Assembly (NCBI RefSeq): GCF_900174585.1
Contig: NZ_FWPT01000004.1
Span: 124,001-188,000, forward strand
DNA: 64,000 bases
Source: Parendozoicomonas haliclonae
GTDB lineage: Bacteria > Pseudomonadota > Gammaproteobacteria > Pseudomonadales > Endozoicomonadaceae
Direction of reading: 5' to 3'
Every line of letters begins with the position of its first letter. Position 1 is the first letter of the stretch. Shown here piece after piece: positions 51,663 through 60,942 of this stretch. The translations under genes were made by a program, and so were the position numbers. The notes below the pieces were generated by a model. The model ran no database searches, was not told the origin of the DNA, and saw only the letters and a list, made by a program, of their open reading frames with translations.

Positions 51663-52241
51663 TCAGCAATCTTGGCGATGCTGTCTTTTTTTACGGGCTG
51701 CCAGGATATCGCGCACCATATACAGTGCAGCCATTGCCCGGGCCTCGGAGAAATCTGGTCGGCCTATCAGTGTAGGCAAATCATCGAAAGAGAAAATATG
51801 AACACCCAATGGCTCAGGCTCATCTCCTTCCAGCCGTTCTTCGTACAGATCTTCTGCCAGAACAACCTGCATCTTATGCGTCATATAGTTTGGTGACAGG
51901 GTAAATTCGGCAATATGCTGCAGTTTACGGCCACCATAACCGGCTTCTTCTTTGAGCTCCCGGTTAGCGCCTTCCAGCAGCTCTTCACCCGCTTCAACCA
52001 GCCCCTTCGGGAGTGATAGCTGATAGTCTTCCGTGCCGGAGGCGTACTCTTCAATCATAACGAAACGATGGTCATCCAGCATAGGCACAACCATAACCGC
52101 CTGATGCCCGCCACCAAAACCGGCCAGGCGCTCGTATGTTCTTTCTACGCCATTGGAGAAACGTATTTTCTGCTGCTCTACCCGGAATAATGCGCTGCGG
52201 GCAACTTCCGTAGTTTCAAGAATTTCTGGCAGCTTTTTCAT
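51663..52241 (-). CDS. nudE: ADP-compound hydrolase NudE
   Basis: The protein has 192 residues. The Nudix box is GLVEAGEELLEGANRELKEEAGYGG (G-x5-E-x7-REUxEExGU satisfied). NudE hydrolyses ADP-ribose, AMP-linked dinucleotides and NADH. The N-terminal (FRVEQQKIRFSNGVERTYERL) and C-terminal parts match the family. Divergent from yrfG. Confidence 0.93.
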   Translation of the reverse strand: MKKLPEILETTEVARSALFRVEQQKIRFSNGVERTYERLAGFGGGHQAVMVVPMLDDHRFVMIEEYASGTEDYQLSLPKGLVEAGEELLEGANRELKEEAGYGGRKLQHIAEFTLSPNYMTHKMQVVLAEDLYEERLEGDEPEPLGVHIFSFDDLPTLIGRPDFSEARAMAALYMVRDILAARKKRQHRQDC

Positions 52242-52410
52242 AATTTATTGGTTTCATCGCGTCTGTAACTGGAATTCATTATACGCCTCCAGCAATTTTC
52301 CGACATTGACTCTGGCACTCCTGTCCGGAAAAAGCATGCCCAAGGTCTGTTTAAGCATCTGAACATTTCGGTATGATCAGAACATCAATCTCTTTTCCCG
52401 GCGGAACACT

Positions 52411-53067
52411 ATGCTTCCATGGTCTGATATCGATACCGTTATTTTTGATATGGACGGTACCCTGCTCGATCTGCATTTTGATTCTTACTTCTGGAAGCAG
52501 CTGGTGCCTGAGCGTTATGGCGCCAAGGTTGGCATTTCACCGGAACAGGCCTGGGAGGCTTTCCGCCCTAAGCTGGAGAAAGTCGCCGGCACTCTGGAAT
52601 GGTACTGCTTTGATTACTGGGCCAAAGAGCTTGATCTCGACATCATGGCCATGAAGAGAGATATTACCCATAAGATTCGTTTTCGCCCGGCTGCTGAAGA
52701 GTTGCTGAAATCGCTTCGTGCCTCATCGAAGGATGTTGTTCTCGCGACCAACTCCAACCGTGATGGCCTGGAACTCAAGATGGAGTTCATTCCTTTCGCC
52801 CAATATTTTGATGCCCTCTACAGCGCCCATGATTTTGGCCTCCCCAAGGAAGAGCAGGCGTTCTGGCACAAGCTGGCCAGCGTGCACCCCTTCGACCCTG
52901 AGCGTACGCTGTTCGTCGATGACAACCTTGATGTGCTGCGTTCAGCCCAGACTTACGGTATAAAACATCTGCTTGCCATCGCTCAGCCAGACCTGAGCCG
53001 CCCGGTTATTGAGACCGGGGAATTTGCAGCGGCTGATGACTTCAACAAACTTCTCCCTGTGGAATAA
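52411..53067 (+). CDS. yrfG: GMP/IMP nucleotidase YrfG
   Basis: The 218-residue haloacid-dehalogenase-type phosphatase has motif I DMDGTLLDLHFD, motif II ATNSN, and motif III/IV LFVDDNLDVL. It dephosphorylates purine nucleoside monophosphates. The synteny with hslR 19 bases downstream is the usual one in gammaproteobacteria. Confidence 0.92.
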   Translation: MLPWSDIDTVIFDMDGTLLDLHFDSYFWKQLVPERYGAKVGISPEQAWEAFRPKLEKVAGTLEWYCFDYWAKELDLDIMAMKRDITHKIRFRPAAEELLKSLRASSKDVVLATNSNRDGLELKMEFIPFAQYFDALYSAHDFGLPKEEQAFWHKLASVHPFDPERTLFVDDNLDVLRSAQTYGIKHLLAIAQPDLSRPVIETGEFAAADDFNKLLPVE

Positions 53068-53086
53068 ATAAGTAATCCAGTACGGC

Positions 53087-53509
53087 ATGAGTAAACGTAA
53101 CGCCTCCGATTCTGACAACCAGAAAGTTCGTCTCGATAAATGGCTGTGGGCCGCCCGCTTTTATAAAACCCGCTCCCTTTGCAGAGATGCGATTGAAGGG
53201 GGAAAGGTGCACGTTAACGGTCAGCGTGCCAAACCCAGTAAAGATGCCCGGGTAGGGGATATTCTGGTGCTCCGACAGGGCTTTGATGAGAAGACCGTGG
53301 TTATCGAAGAGTTATCGGATGATCGCCGCGGCGCAGTCGAAGCACAGAAGCTTTACCGGGAAACCGAAGAGAGCCTGCAGAAACGTGAGCAGGAAGCTGC
53401 CCGCAGAAAAGCCTTCCGTGGTTCCAACCCTATGCTGGAACGTCGCCCGGATAAGAAGGAACGTCGGGATATCCATAAGCTGCGCCAGATGGATTACGAT
53501 AACGACTGA
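53087..53509 (+). CDS. hslR: Ribosome-associated heat shock protein Hsp15
   Basis: The 140-residue protein has an S4 RNA-binding domain (RLDKWLWAARFYKTRSLCRDAIEGGKVHVNGQRAKPS) and a basic C-terminal helix region. Hsp15 binds 50S subunits that carry a nascent chain on a stalled peptidyl-tRNA and helps recycle them. Probably co-transcribed with yrfG. Confidence 0.94.
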   Translation: MSKRNASDSDNQKVRLDKWLWAARFYKTRSLCRDAIEGGKVHVNGQRAKPSKDARVGDILVLRQGFDEKTVVIEELSDDRRGAVEAQKLYRETEESLQKREQEAARRKAFRGSNPMLERRPDKKERRDIHKLRQMDYDND

Positions 53510-53578
53510 TACCCTTACGGATGAACGGAGTTCTACAATGGATGAGACTCCGCTCTAAGATTATCAAGGACTGATACT

Positions 53579-54019
53579 GTGCTTCTTCAAGCCATTATTT
53601 TTGGCGCATTTATGCTTGTGCTGTGCGTACTTATCCATTCAGGAGGTACGGCAGCGCTGGTTCGCTATTTCCGCTATGAATCCCGCTTCGCCAAACGCAT
53701 TTTTGGTGATTTCACCGGTATTCTGGCTTTGAGTTGTATCGCAGTCTTCCTGTTATGCCTGCATATCCTTCAGGTTTTATTGTGGGCAGGTGTGTACTGG
53801 GGACTGATTAATAGTCCTGCTATTACATCCTTTGCTGATGCGTTCTATTTTTCCATTATCACCTACACAACTGTGGGTTATGGTGACATCGTGATCGCCG
53901 GGGAAGGGCGGCTGCTCAGCGGCATAGAGTCCATGATTGGTATTCTGATGTTTGGATGGAGCACTGCAATTCTGTTTATGGCCGTACAAAAGATCTGGTT
54001 TGATCAATCGTCTTCCTGA
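53579..54019 (+). CDS. Two-TM potassium channel family protein
   Basis: The protein has 146 residues from GTG 53579 (AAGGA eight bases before). It has three hydrophobic segments (about 2-25, 45-75, 110-138) and the selectivity filter TTVGYGD (97-103) after a pore helix FADAFYFSIITY. No cytoplasmic gating domain is visible, so it resembles minimal ion_trans_2 channels. Its stop overlaps the convergent hydrolase gene by 16 bases. Confidence 0.87.
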   Translation: MLLQAIIFGAFMLVLCVLIHSGGTAALVRYFRYESRFAKRIFGDFTGILALSCIAVFLLCLHILQVLLWAGVYWGLINSPAITSFADAFYFSIITYTTVGYGDIVIAGEGRLLSGIESMIGILMFGWSTAILFMAVQKIWFDQSSS

Positions 54020-54999
54020 TCATTACTCCCCTCAGGCGCTGGATAGAGATACGCCTGAATAAAATCATCCAATAGCTCGGCACTCTGCCGGGCATCCTCC
54101 AGCATGGGGCCATGACCGATTCCGGGCAGACGATGAACCGGGATATCTGCCCGATAACTTTCGATTACATCGGCTCCGGCAACATCCATGACCGCATCAC
54201 GCTCGCCCCATATCACCTGGGTCGGCATGGTGATATCACTAAACAGGCCGGTGCTGTTGATCTTGCCACTTTGGAGATCCTCACGGGTTTCCAGCATCCC
54301 CTGTATAGCCCGATCGGTATACTCCTGATTACGCAGATATTCCCAGGCCAGCAACCGATAACCAAACCACACCATCCACGGCCAGGGTTGTTTCTCAACA
54401 CCCATATTCATCACCCGGGAGAAGTCCGTCACATCTTTTGCCAGCAACTGGTTCTCGCCTGTCGTTACCAGTTCATGCATGAAAGGTGAGAGCTTCTTGA
54501 TATCCGCAGGCACTTGCTCAATGCCCGCCGGTGCTATGGCCGTCAATGTCTGCACCTGTTCCGGTAATCCAGCAGCGTACCAGCCGGCAATAGAGGCCCC
54601 AACGGAATGGGCTGCAATATGGACTGACCCAAGATGAAGGCCAGAGCTGAATGCCTCAAGCCACTGGGTCATGCCCTCAAGCCGGTAATTGCGCTCCAGA
54701 TCACGACAGCTCTGACCATGGCCTGGAAGGTCGGGAATAATCAGGCGGTAGTTACGCAGGTAGGGCGCCATCAACAGCCAGACCTCTTTACTGACACCAA
54801 CACCATGAAGCATCAACAGAGTTGGGCCTTCCCCGCGTTCCAGATACCGGGTCAGACAGCCATCAGCCATAACCTCCCGGCTGTTAAAGCCATACATCCA
54901 GGCACCAAGATCCTGCCCCCGATCATAAATAGTGTGGGGAAGCTCGTTCAGAGCCGGCAAAAGGTAGGCCCATATCAGGAAGGCTGTAGCCGTAATCAT
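54004..54999 (-). CDS. Alpha/beta hydrolase with N-terminal anchor
   Basis: This 331-residue protein has a hydrophobic N-terminus (ITATAFLIWAYLLPAL), likely a signal anchor. Oxyanion region LLMLHGVGVSKEVW; nucleophile S132 in AAHSVGAS, an A-x-S-x-G elbow instead of G-x-S-x-G; Asp in WGERDAVMD; His in GIGHGPMLED. Esterase, lipase or another hydrolase; substrate unknown. It follows the paralogous gene at 55077 with a 77-base gap, so the two probably form one transcript. Confidence 0.85.
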   Translation of the reverse strand: MITATAFLIWAYLLPALNELPHTIYDRGQDLGAWMYGFNSREVMADGCLTRYLERGEGPTLLMLHGVGVSKEVWLLMAPYLRNYRLIIPDLPGHGQSCRDLERNYRLEGMTQWLEAFSSGLHLGSVHIAAHSVGASIAGWYAAGLPEQVQTLTAIAPAGIEQVPADIKKLSPFMHELVTTGENQLLAKDVTDFSRVMNMGVEKQPWPWMVWFGYRLLAWEYLRNQEYTDRAIQGMLETREDLQSGKINSTGLFSDITMPTQVIWGERDAVMDVAGADVIESYRADIPVHRLPGIGHGPMLEDARQSAELLDDFIQAYLYPAPEGSNDQEDD

Positions 55000-55076
55000 C
55001 TGGCGCCCATTTATAGCTTGGAATTATTGGGCGCCAGTGTAGTACAGCCTGTTCGCGGTACTGCCAGAGAAGTGCT

Positions 55077-56015
55077 CTATACGCTCCCGGCAAACTGACG
55101 GAAGGCTGTAGCAACCTTCTTGGGAGCCTCCAGCATAGGAACATGGCCAATCCCGGGCAGGGTGACAGACTTCAGGTTCGGCATATATTTCGCCATCACT
55201 TCGATACTGGAAATATCGAGCACCCGATCTTCTTCTCCCCAGATCACTAAAGACGGGACGGTGATGGCAGCGAGTATTGCTTCAATCTGCTCAGGGTTAC
55301 CCATTTCATCGCGGGATTTGAGCATATCGGCAAAGATGGTGTCATTGAGGGCTGCTCGGGCAATAGCTTTCCGCTCAAGCACGGCAGGAACTGGCCAGGG
55401 CATAAATGGTCGCTTACTCATTACAAAGCTCATAAGCACCTCGTAATCGCCCTTCTCCCGAGCAATCAGCGGGTTCTCACCCTTCTCCAGCAGCTGGAAG
55501 AACTCGCTCTGCACCGGGGATTCGATACCAGCATTATCCACCAGCATAAGCGTGTGCAGTGCATCTTGATGAGAAGCGGCAAACTGCAGGCCTATGGCTC
55601 CGCCCATGGAGTTGCCAATAAAGTGAACCTTGGCGATACCAAGCTGATCCAGCAAAGCCTTGATTCGGTCTGCTTGAGCGGGAATCTCAAAGTTCAGAGG
55701 ATTGCCCTGATTATCTGATTCCTGACTGCTTTCACCATGGCCAGCCAGATCAACGGCCAGAATCTGGTATTGATCCCCCAACTGCCCGGCCAGATGAATC
55801 CAGTTGTCTTTATCTGCGCCAAAGCCATGCACCATGAGAATGGTTTCAGCCCCAGGCTTCCCACCCCGCAGAAGAGAGAAATTAATATTGCCAACGGATA
55901 TCTGCTCCAGCTGCAGCCCGGCCCTTGAACGCTCCATCTTGATAGCTGCGTTATAAAACCCGTCCTGCATTTTCCAGAGGGCGGCCTGCAATCGGGAAGG
56001 TTGGTGAGAAGACAT
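55077..56015 (-). CDS. Alpha/beta hydrolase
   Basis: In this 312-residue protein the oxyanion hole is at MVHGFGADKDNW, nucleophile S136 is in GNSMGG, the Asp is in WGEEDRVLD and the His in GIGHVPMLE. It is a paralogue of the next gene (same pattern and similar C-terminal LPGIGH-PMLE), but it has a normal G-x-S-x-G elbow and no N-terminal anchor. Likely a lipase or esterase of the BioH/MhpC-like group; substrate unknown. Confidence 0.87.
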   Translation of the reverse strand: MSSHQPSRLQAALWKMQDGFYNAAIKMERSRAGLQLEQISVGNINFSLLRGGKPGAETILMVHGFGADKDNWIHLAGQLGDQYQILAVDLAGHGESSQESDNQGNPLNFEIPAQADRIKALLDQLGIAKVHFIGNSMGGAIGLQFAASHQDALHTLMLVDNAGIESPVQSEFFQLLEKGENPLIAREKGDYEVLMSFVMSKRPFMPWPVPAVLERKAIARAALNDTIFADMLKSRDEMGNPEQIEAILAAITVPSLVIWGEEDRVLDISSIEVMAKYMPNLKSVTLPGIGHVPMLEAPKKVATAFRQFAGSV

Positions 56016-56176
56016 GGCACTCCCTTGTGATGGTTCAGTTACATAATTCAGCTGGTGTATAGAGAAACTGAACTATCTTATCAGCAATTTTTCAGGCGAT
56101 GGTGGCAGGAACTTCTCGGACTTTCTGCTCTGCGGCCAGTATTTAAACCTATAACCAGAACTATTACTGGAAGCCG

Positions 56177-58255
56177 GTGTCGTATAACGATTATCTAGCA
56201 ATTACACCTGACCGGATGAAACGATATTCCCTGAAATCAGACCTGATGTTTATGGTCTGCTCCTTCCTGAGCCTGATGGCTCTAAGTTCTCTTGCCCGAC
56301 TGCTACTGTTCTACTGGAACAGCGAACTGGCCACTCACGCACCCGGCAGTGAAATCGCCATGGGCTTTTGGGTTGGTCTTCGGTTCGACTTGATAATCTG
56401 CTCTGCAACTATTCTTCCCATGGCTTTCGGCCTGCTGTTTCCCAGAGGCTTGTCTGCGCGCAGTTTCTGGGTCGCCTGGTTGATGATACTTTCAGGGATC
56501 ATGATTCTCGTCGCATTGGTCGAACCGGTTTTCTACGATGAGTTTCATACCCGTCTGAACAGCATCGCCGTTCAATATCTGAATGAAGATCCGGCCACCG
56601 TAATAAGCATGATCATTAACGGTACGCCCTTCTTTACGCTCCTGATCGTCTGGGCTGTCTGTCTGGCCGTCATGTTCACGGTCTACACATGGCTGGATAA
56701 ATGTTTTCGGGAACCGGAGTATGCATCGGGTGTAAAAGCCTGGTGGCCACGGGTGCCGGCCTTTATTGTCGTGATGTTTCTGCTGGCCGTTGGCTTTCGG
56801 GGCGGAACAATCCGCAGTGGTGCACCGTTACGCTGGGGAGATGCTGTTCACAGCCAGAGTCCCTTTGCCAACCATCTTGCCCTGAATGGCGTTTATACCT
56901 TTATCAAAGCTATCGAACGTTTGGGGGATAAGAAAGACTCCAACACAGTCTGGCTGACAGCCATGGAGAATCAGGCCGCACTGGATATCACCCGACAAAT
57001 GATTCTGCAGCCGGAAGACAAGCTGCTGGATCCCAGGTCGCTTGCGCTTTACCGGGAAACCACTCCAAAAGAACGACTGCTGCCCGATAACGTCACCAAC
57101 GTTGTCTATATCCTGATGGAAAGTTTTTCCTCGCGCTTTATTGGTGCCGAGGGAGATACAAATAATATTACGCCGTACTTTGATGCGCTGACTGAAGAAG
57201 GCTTGTTGTTCACCCGGGCTTTTTCAAACGGTACTCATACCCATCAAGGAATGTTCGCGACCTTCGCCTGTTTTCCCAACACACCGGGTAACGAGTACCT
57301 GATGCAGAGTGAAGAAGGGCATACCCATTTCAGCGGTTATCCTGCCGTTATGAGTGACTTGGGGTATGAGAGCAATGCCTATGTTTATAACGGCGCTTTC
57401 AACTGGGATAACCAGTTAGGCTTTTTTGGTAACCAGGGGATTACGCATTTTGTCGGCCGTGACGAGATGAAGAATCCCAAGTTTATTGATCCGACCTGGG
57501 GTGTTTCCGACGAAGACATGTTTAACCGGGCACTGGAAGAACTGGATGCCTTGAACAACAAAGGCAAACCCTTCTTTGCGATGCTGCAAAGCCTCTCCAA
57601 CCATATGCCTTATGCCGTGCCGGAGCAGCTGGAGATTGAACCGGTAACTTCCATGGGCTCCCGCAATGAACGCATGACTGCCATGCGTTATTCCGACTGG
57701 GCACTCGGGGAGTTCTTTAAAGATGCCAAACAGAAGCCCTGGTACAACAACACATTATTTGTATTGGTTGGGGATCATGGTTTCAGCGTTAACGACATGG
57801 TGACGCCGGTTGATCTGCTTCGTCACCATGTTCCGGTGTTGATGATCGCTCCCGGACTGCGGGAAGCTGTTGGTGCGACCAATAATAAGGTGATGTCGCA
57901 ACTTGATGTTGTTCCAACCGCGACCAGCCTGTTCGGCAAGCCGTTTGCTCAACACTGCTGGGGACGAAACATTCTGGCACTGCCAGAGAACGATCCTGGT
58001 TTTGCTATCGTCAAACCGTCCGGCAATGATCCTCTGGTGGCTTTCATCAAAGGGGATAAGGTTTTGGTCAAACAGCCGGAGCTGAACCCGGAACTCTTCC
58101 GCTACCAGCTGGGGCCACAGCCTTCAGCACAAGAGCTGAATGAGCCCTCGGTATTAGCAGATATGTATGAACAGCTCTCGGCCTTCCTACAAACCGCCAT
58201 GCGTAGCCTGAACAATAAATCTGTTGGCGATAAACCGGGGCTGGAAGACCTTTAA
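56177..58255 (+). CDS. LTA-synthase-like sulfatase-fold membrane protein
   Basis: The protein has 692 residues from GTG 56177; ATG 56216 is an alternative, neither with a strong binding site. Five membrane segments lie in the first 225 residues, then a periplasmic sulfatase/alkaline-phosphatase-type domain: NVVYILMESFSSRFIG (metal Glu), NGTHTHQGM with the probable Thr nucleophile (about 353-355), LFVLVGDHGFSVND (metal Asp and His). Gram-negative members transfer phosphoglycerol or similar groups from phospholipids to envelope glycans. Acceptor unknown. Confidence 0.85.
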   Translation: MSYNDYLAITPDRMKRYSLKSDLMFMVCSFLSLMALSSLARLLLFYWNSELATHAPGSEIAMGFWVGLRFDLIICSATILPMAFGLLFPRGLSARSFWVAWLMILSGIMILVALVEPVFYDEFHTRLNSIAVQYLNEDPATVISMIINGTPFFTLLIVWAVCLAVMFTVYTWLDKCFREPEYASGVKAWWPRVPAFIVVMFLLAVGFRGGTIRSGAPLRWGDAVHSQSPFANHLALNGVYTFIKAIERLGDKKDSNTVWLTAMENQAALDITRQMILQPEDKLLDPRSLALYRETTPKERLLPDNVTNVVYILMESFSSRFIGAEGDTNNITPYFDALTEEGLLFTRAFSNGTHTHQGMFATFACFPNTPGNEYLMQSEEGHTHFSGYPAVMSDLGYESNAYVYNGAFNWDNQLGFFGNQGITHFVGRDEMKNPKFIDPTWGVSDEDMFNRALEELDALNNKGKPFFAMLQSLSNHMPYAVPEQLEIEPVTSMGSRNERMTAMRYSDWALGEFFKDAKQKPWYNNTLFVLVGDHGFSVNDMVTPVDLLRHHVPVLMIAPGLREAVGATNNKVMSQLDVVPTATSLFGKPFAQHCWGRNILALPENDPGFAIVKPSGNDPLVAFIKGDKVLVKQPELNPELFRYQLGPQPSAQELNEPSVLADMYEQLSAFLQTAMRSLNNKSVGDKPGLEDL

Positions 58256-58369
58256 CCGTAACGGATTTCTTATCATCCCGGCCTGTAAAGATGCTTTCTA
58301 TAAGGAGCCGGGATGGCCTGCCTTCCAATTTCTACAACGGTATACGCATTGCCTGCGCTGGAATTACGA

Positions 58370-58403
58370 TTCAAACAGGTATAATAAAGGCCTTCTGTTT
58401 GAA
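58370..58403 (+). promoter_or_regulatory. Inverted repeat around a TATAAT upstream of hslO
   Basis: Nine-base perfect arms TTCAAACAG (58370-58378) and CTGTTTGAA (58395-58403) enclose TATAAT (58380-58385), a consensus -10. No good -35 is seen 17 bases before. A repressor bound here would cover the -10. It could also form a hairpin in a longer transcript. Confidence 0.45.
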
Positions 58404-58426
58404 AACTACAGGCATTGCCCAAACCC

Positions 58427-59305
58427 ATGATGCAGACCGATGTCGCCCAGCGTTTTATTTTCGACAACACAGATATCCGCGGTGAACGTGTACAGCTGAA
58501 CGCCAGCCTGCAGGAAGCTCTGGCTCCCCATGCTTACCCGCAGATGATCAAAGAGCTGCTGGGAGAGCTGGCTGCCGCGGCTGTCCTGTTAAGCACTACT
58601 CTGAAGTTTGAAGGTCGTATGACTCTTCAGGCTCGTTCTTCCGGCCCGGTTTCCCTGCTGATGGTCGAGTGTACCGACCAGCGCACCTTCCGCGGTATTG
58701 CCCGCTGGGATGACGAGCAACTGACCCCAACCACCACCGGCCTGCACGCACTGCTGCCAGATGGTCATCTGGTGATTACCATTGACCCGGTTAAAGGCGC
58801 TCGCTACCAGGGTCTGGTTGCCCTTGAAGGGGAAAACCTGGCTGAAAGCCTGAGCAGTTACTTTGCACAATCAGAGCAGCTGCCGACTCGCCTGTGGCTT
58901 AGCTGCGACGGCAATCAGGCCGGCGGATTCCTGCTCCAGGCTCTGCCTGCCAGCAAAGATGCTGATGCCAAAACCACTGCCGAAAGATGGCAGCATGTGA
59001 CCTTCCTGGCAGACACTCTAAAGCAGGATGAACTGCAAAGTCTGCCAACGGTAGATCTGCTGCACCGTCTCTATCACGAAGAGGAAGATGTGCGTCTGTT
59101 TGATGCTCAGGAAGTGAAGTATGTGTGCAACTGTTCCCGCGAGCGTACCGGTAATGCTCTGGCAACTGTAGCACCGGCTGATCTGCGTGAGATGCTGGAA
59201 GAGCAGGGCCAGATCGATATGGACTGCCAGTTCTGCAACACCCGCTACACCTTTACTGAACAGGATGTTGCCTCATTGCTGGGTGAAGGCGAAACCCGTC
59301 ATTAA
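58427..59305 (+). CDS. hslO: Hsp33 redox-regulated chaperone
   Basis: The protein has 292 residues. The redox-sensing zinc site is C-terminal: VCNCS and CQFCN (C-x-C and C-x2-C). Oxidation releases zinc and activates the holdase. The N-terminal domain (NASLQEALAPHAYPQMIKELLGELAAAAVLL) is conserved. The start is the first ATG at 58427, but TTG 58415 in the same frame is possible. In many gammaproteobacteria hslO follows hslR; here hydrolases and the LtaS-like gene separate them. Confidence 0.94.
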   Translation: MMQTDVAQRFIFDNTDIRGERVQLNASLQEALAPHAYPQMIKELLGELAAAAVLLSTTLKFEGRMTLQARSSGPVSLLMVECTDQRTFRGIARWDDEQLTPTTTGLHALLPDGHLVITIDPVKGARYQGLVALEGENLAESLSSYFAQSEQLPTRLWLSCDGNQAGGFLLQALPASKDADAKTTAERWQHVTFLADTLKQDELQSLPTVDLLHRLYHEEEDVRLFDAQEVKYVCNCSRERTGNALATVAPADLREMLEEQGQIDMDCQFCNTRYTFTEQDVASLLGEGETRH

Positions 59306-59322
59306 GACCTTGGTCTTATGGC

Positions 59323-59362
59323 TGTCCTGTTCCCATGCTCGAACGCGGGAACAGGACTATTT
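59323..59362 (+). terminator. Terminator of hslO
   Basis: Eleven-base-pair stem GTCCTGTTCCC with GGGAACAGGAC, 13-base loop, then TATTT. Moderate T tract. Confidence 0.65.
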
Positions 59363-59466
59363 CTCCTGCCACCTTGGTCGGAGCTCCCACCTAAGTCCCA
59401 TTTCCGGCTTTCCGGTTCCCTCCTATGGTCATCATATAAGCAAAAAATATGATTGGGAGAGAAACT

Positions 59467-60831
59467 ATGAACCGTATGAATCCGGCAGACAAACAAGCCA
59501 TCAAACAACAGTTAAGCGACTGGATGCAGAGCCAATCTAACCCATCTGCATACAGCAAGGTGACGCACAATCATCGCACGGTGCAGCGCACAGCTCGTCC
59601 AACACCAGGATATATTCCCCGTGATTCGGAAACAGACTACAGAGCCATGCTCGATAACCAGCGACAGCGCAAGGTCTCTACCAGTTCCAGCTCTGGCAGC
59701 ATCAGCAGTATGGACAGTGGCCGGGGAACCATGAGCAACTCCAGCAGCCTGGATTCTCTCTCGAGCCTGTCTTCTGACTCTACGGTTTCTGGTGCCAGTG
59801 GCGTCTCCAAAGTCAGTGATAAAAGCAGCAATGGTGACAATCCGGTGATGAAGCCCGGAGATCTGCTGATCTTTGAAAGCAGCAGTAACTGGGGTCAGGC
59901 GATGATCAAGCTTTCTGCTGGCGATGAGCCTCTGCCAATGGGGCACGTCTGCATGATGATCGGTCACAAAGAGGGTGCCGACCCAGCCAGCACAGATCCG
60001 GCCGACTTGCTTTTTGTCACGACAGACATCCGCGGTGTGGGCACCTTTACGCTGGAAGAGATTATGGAAACCTATCGGGAAGAATATTCCAGTGCCTGGA
60101 TTCTGCCGATAAAGCATAAACTGAGTGATGATAAAGTTGCCCAGTTTAAACACAGTGCGGACCACCTGACCGAACACACGACCTTTTACAATATTCCCGG
60201 CGCCTTGATCGGCCTGACCAAAATGCTGGCTCATATTCAGCTGCCAACACCAGAGAACGCCAAGGCCAAAGGTAAATATTCATTCTGTTCACAGGCTGTT
60301 GCCCAGGTATTGAGTGATTCCGGTTTGCAACCTGCGGACTTGAAAAGCCATGAAGTCCCTACGGCCAGTCTGGCTTATATGATCGACAAGAGCGGTAACT
60401 TTATTTTCTCGAACCAGGCCCGGCATATTCATGACTATTATCCGGAGCGGTACTTCGATGATCATGATCCGGTGGAATTTGAAGCCCGACCAAGCCGTAT
60501 CCTTGATCCGGCTAAACGTCTGGAAAAAACCTTTATGGTGGTCAGCCGCTCCAAGGAGATGCAGAACATTCTCCAGCGGGAATACAAGAAATTGTCTGAC
60601 AAACCCAAGACCGCCCAGACTGAAGCCGAGAACCGTATGCAGCAGCTGGCCGGTATGAAGCGGGAGAACTGCCAGACCAAGAAACGGGATGACAGCAAGC
60701 CGCTGGTTGAGACGGTGGATCTCTACATCAATGGCCTGTGGGTGCCGGTACCAATCACCCAGTGTGTGGACCCATCCAAGCTCTACCAATCCCAGGAAGT
60801 GGCTCCCGGTGTCTTCGCCATCGCGGTATAA
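59467..60831 (+). CDS. Permuted NlpC/P60 (YiiX/YaeF-like) cysteine-hydrolase-fold protein
   Basis: The 454-residue protein starts at ATG 59467, set by GGGAGAG six bases before. Residues of about 70-120 are almost pure Ser, Gly and Asp. Then MKPGDLLIFESSSNWGQAMIKLSAG begins a papain-like fold with H160 (LPMGHVCMMIG) and C274 (KYSFCSQAVAQVL). His before Cys is the permuted order of the LRAT/YaeF/YiiX group. Such enzymes cleave or transfer acyl or peptide groups. The C-terminal 150 residues are unrecognised. No signal peptide. The Ser-rich linker and lack of relatives with known role leave function open; an effector is possible. Confidence 0.7.
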   Translation: MNRMNPADKQAIKQQLSDWMQSQSNPSAYSKVTHNHRTVQRTARPTPGYIPRDSETDYRAMLDNQRQRKVSTSSSSGSISSMDSGRGTMSNSSSLDSLSSLSSDSTVSGASGVSKVSDKSSNGDNPVMKPGDLLIFESSSNWGQAMIKLSAGDEPLPMGHVCMMIGHKEGADPASTDPADLLFVTTDIRGVGTFTLEEIMETYREEYSSAWILPIKHKLSDDKVAQFKHSADHLTEHTTFYNIPGALIGLTKMLAHIQLPTPENAKAKGKYSFCSQAVAQVLSDSGLQPADLKSHEVPTASLAYMIDKSGNFIFSNQARHIHDYYPERYFDDHDPVEFEARPSRILDPAKRLEKTFMVVSRSKEMQNILQREYKKLSDKPKTAQTEAENRMQQLAGMKRENCQTKKRDDSKPLVETVDLYINGLWVPVPITQCVDPSKLYQSQEVAPGVFAIAV

Positions 60832-60865
60832 ACACCCCACTTCTCTGATAAAAACCTGCCCGGAA

Positions 60866-60905
60866 ACCGATGAAGGCTGGGAACTCAGCCCTTCATCGGT
60901 ATAAT
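60866..60905 (+). promoter_or_regulatory. Hairpin with adjacent TATAAT before tex
   Basis: A long stem ACCGATGAAGGCTG with CAGCCCTTCATCGGT (one bulge) ends at 60900, directly before TATAAT (60900-60905), 38 bases ahead of the tex ATG. The hairpin may end the upstream transcript while the TATAAT starts tex; no -35 consensus is seen. Confidence 0.45.
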
Positions 60906-60942
60906 CCCTGCTTTGCCCTATAAGACGCATAGAGAATAGTTG

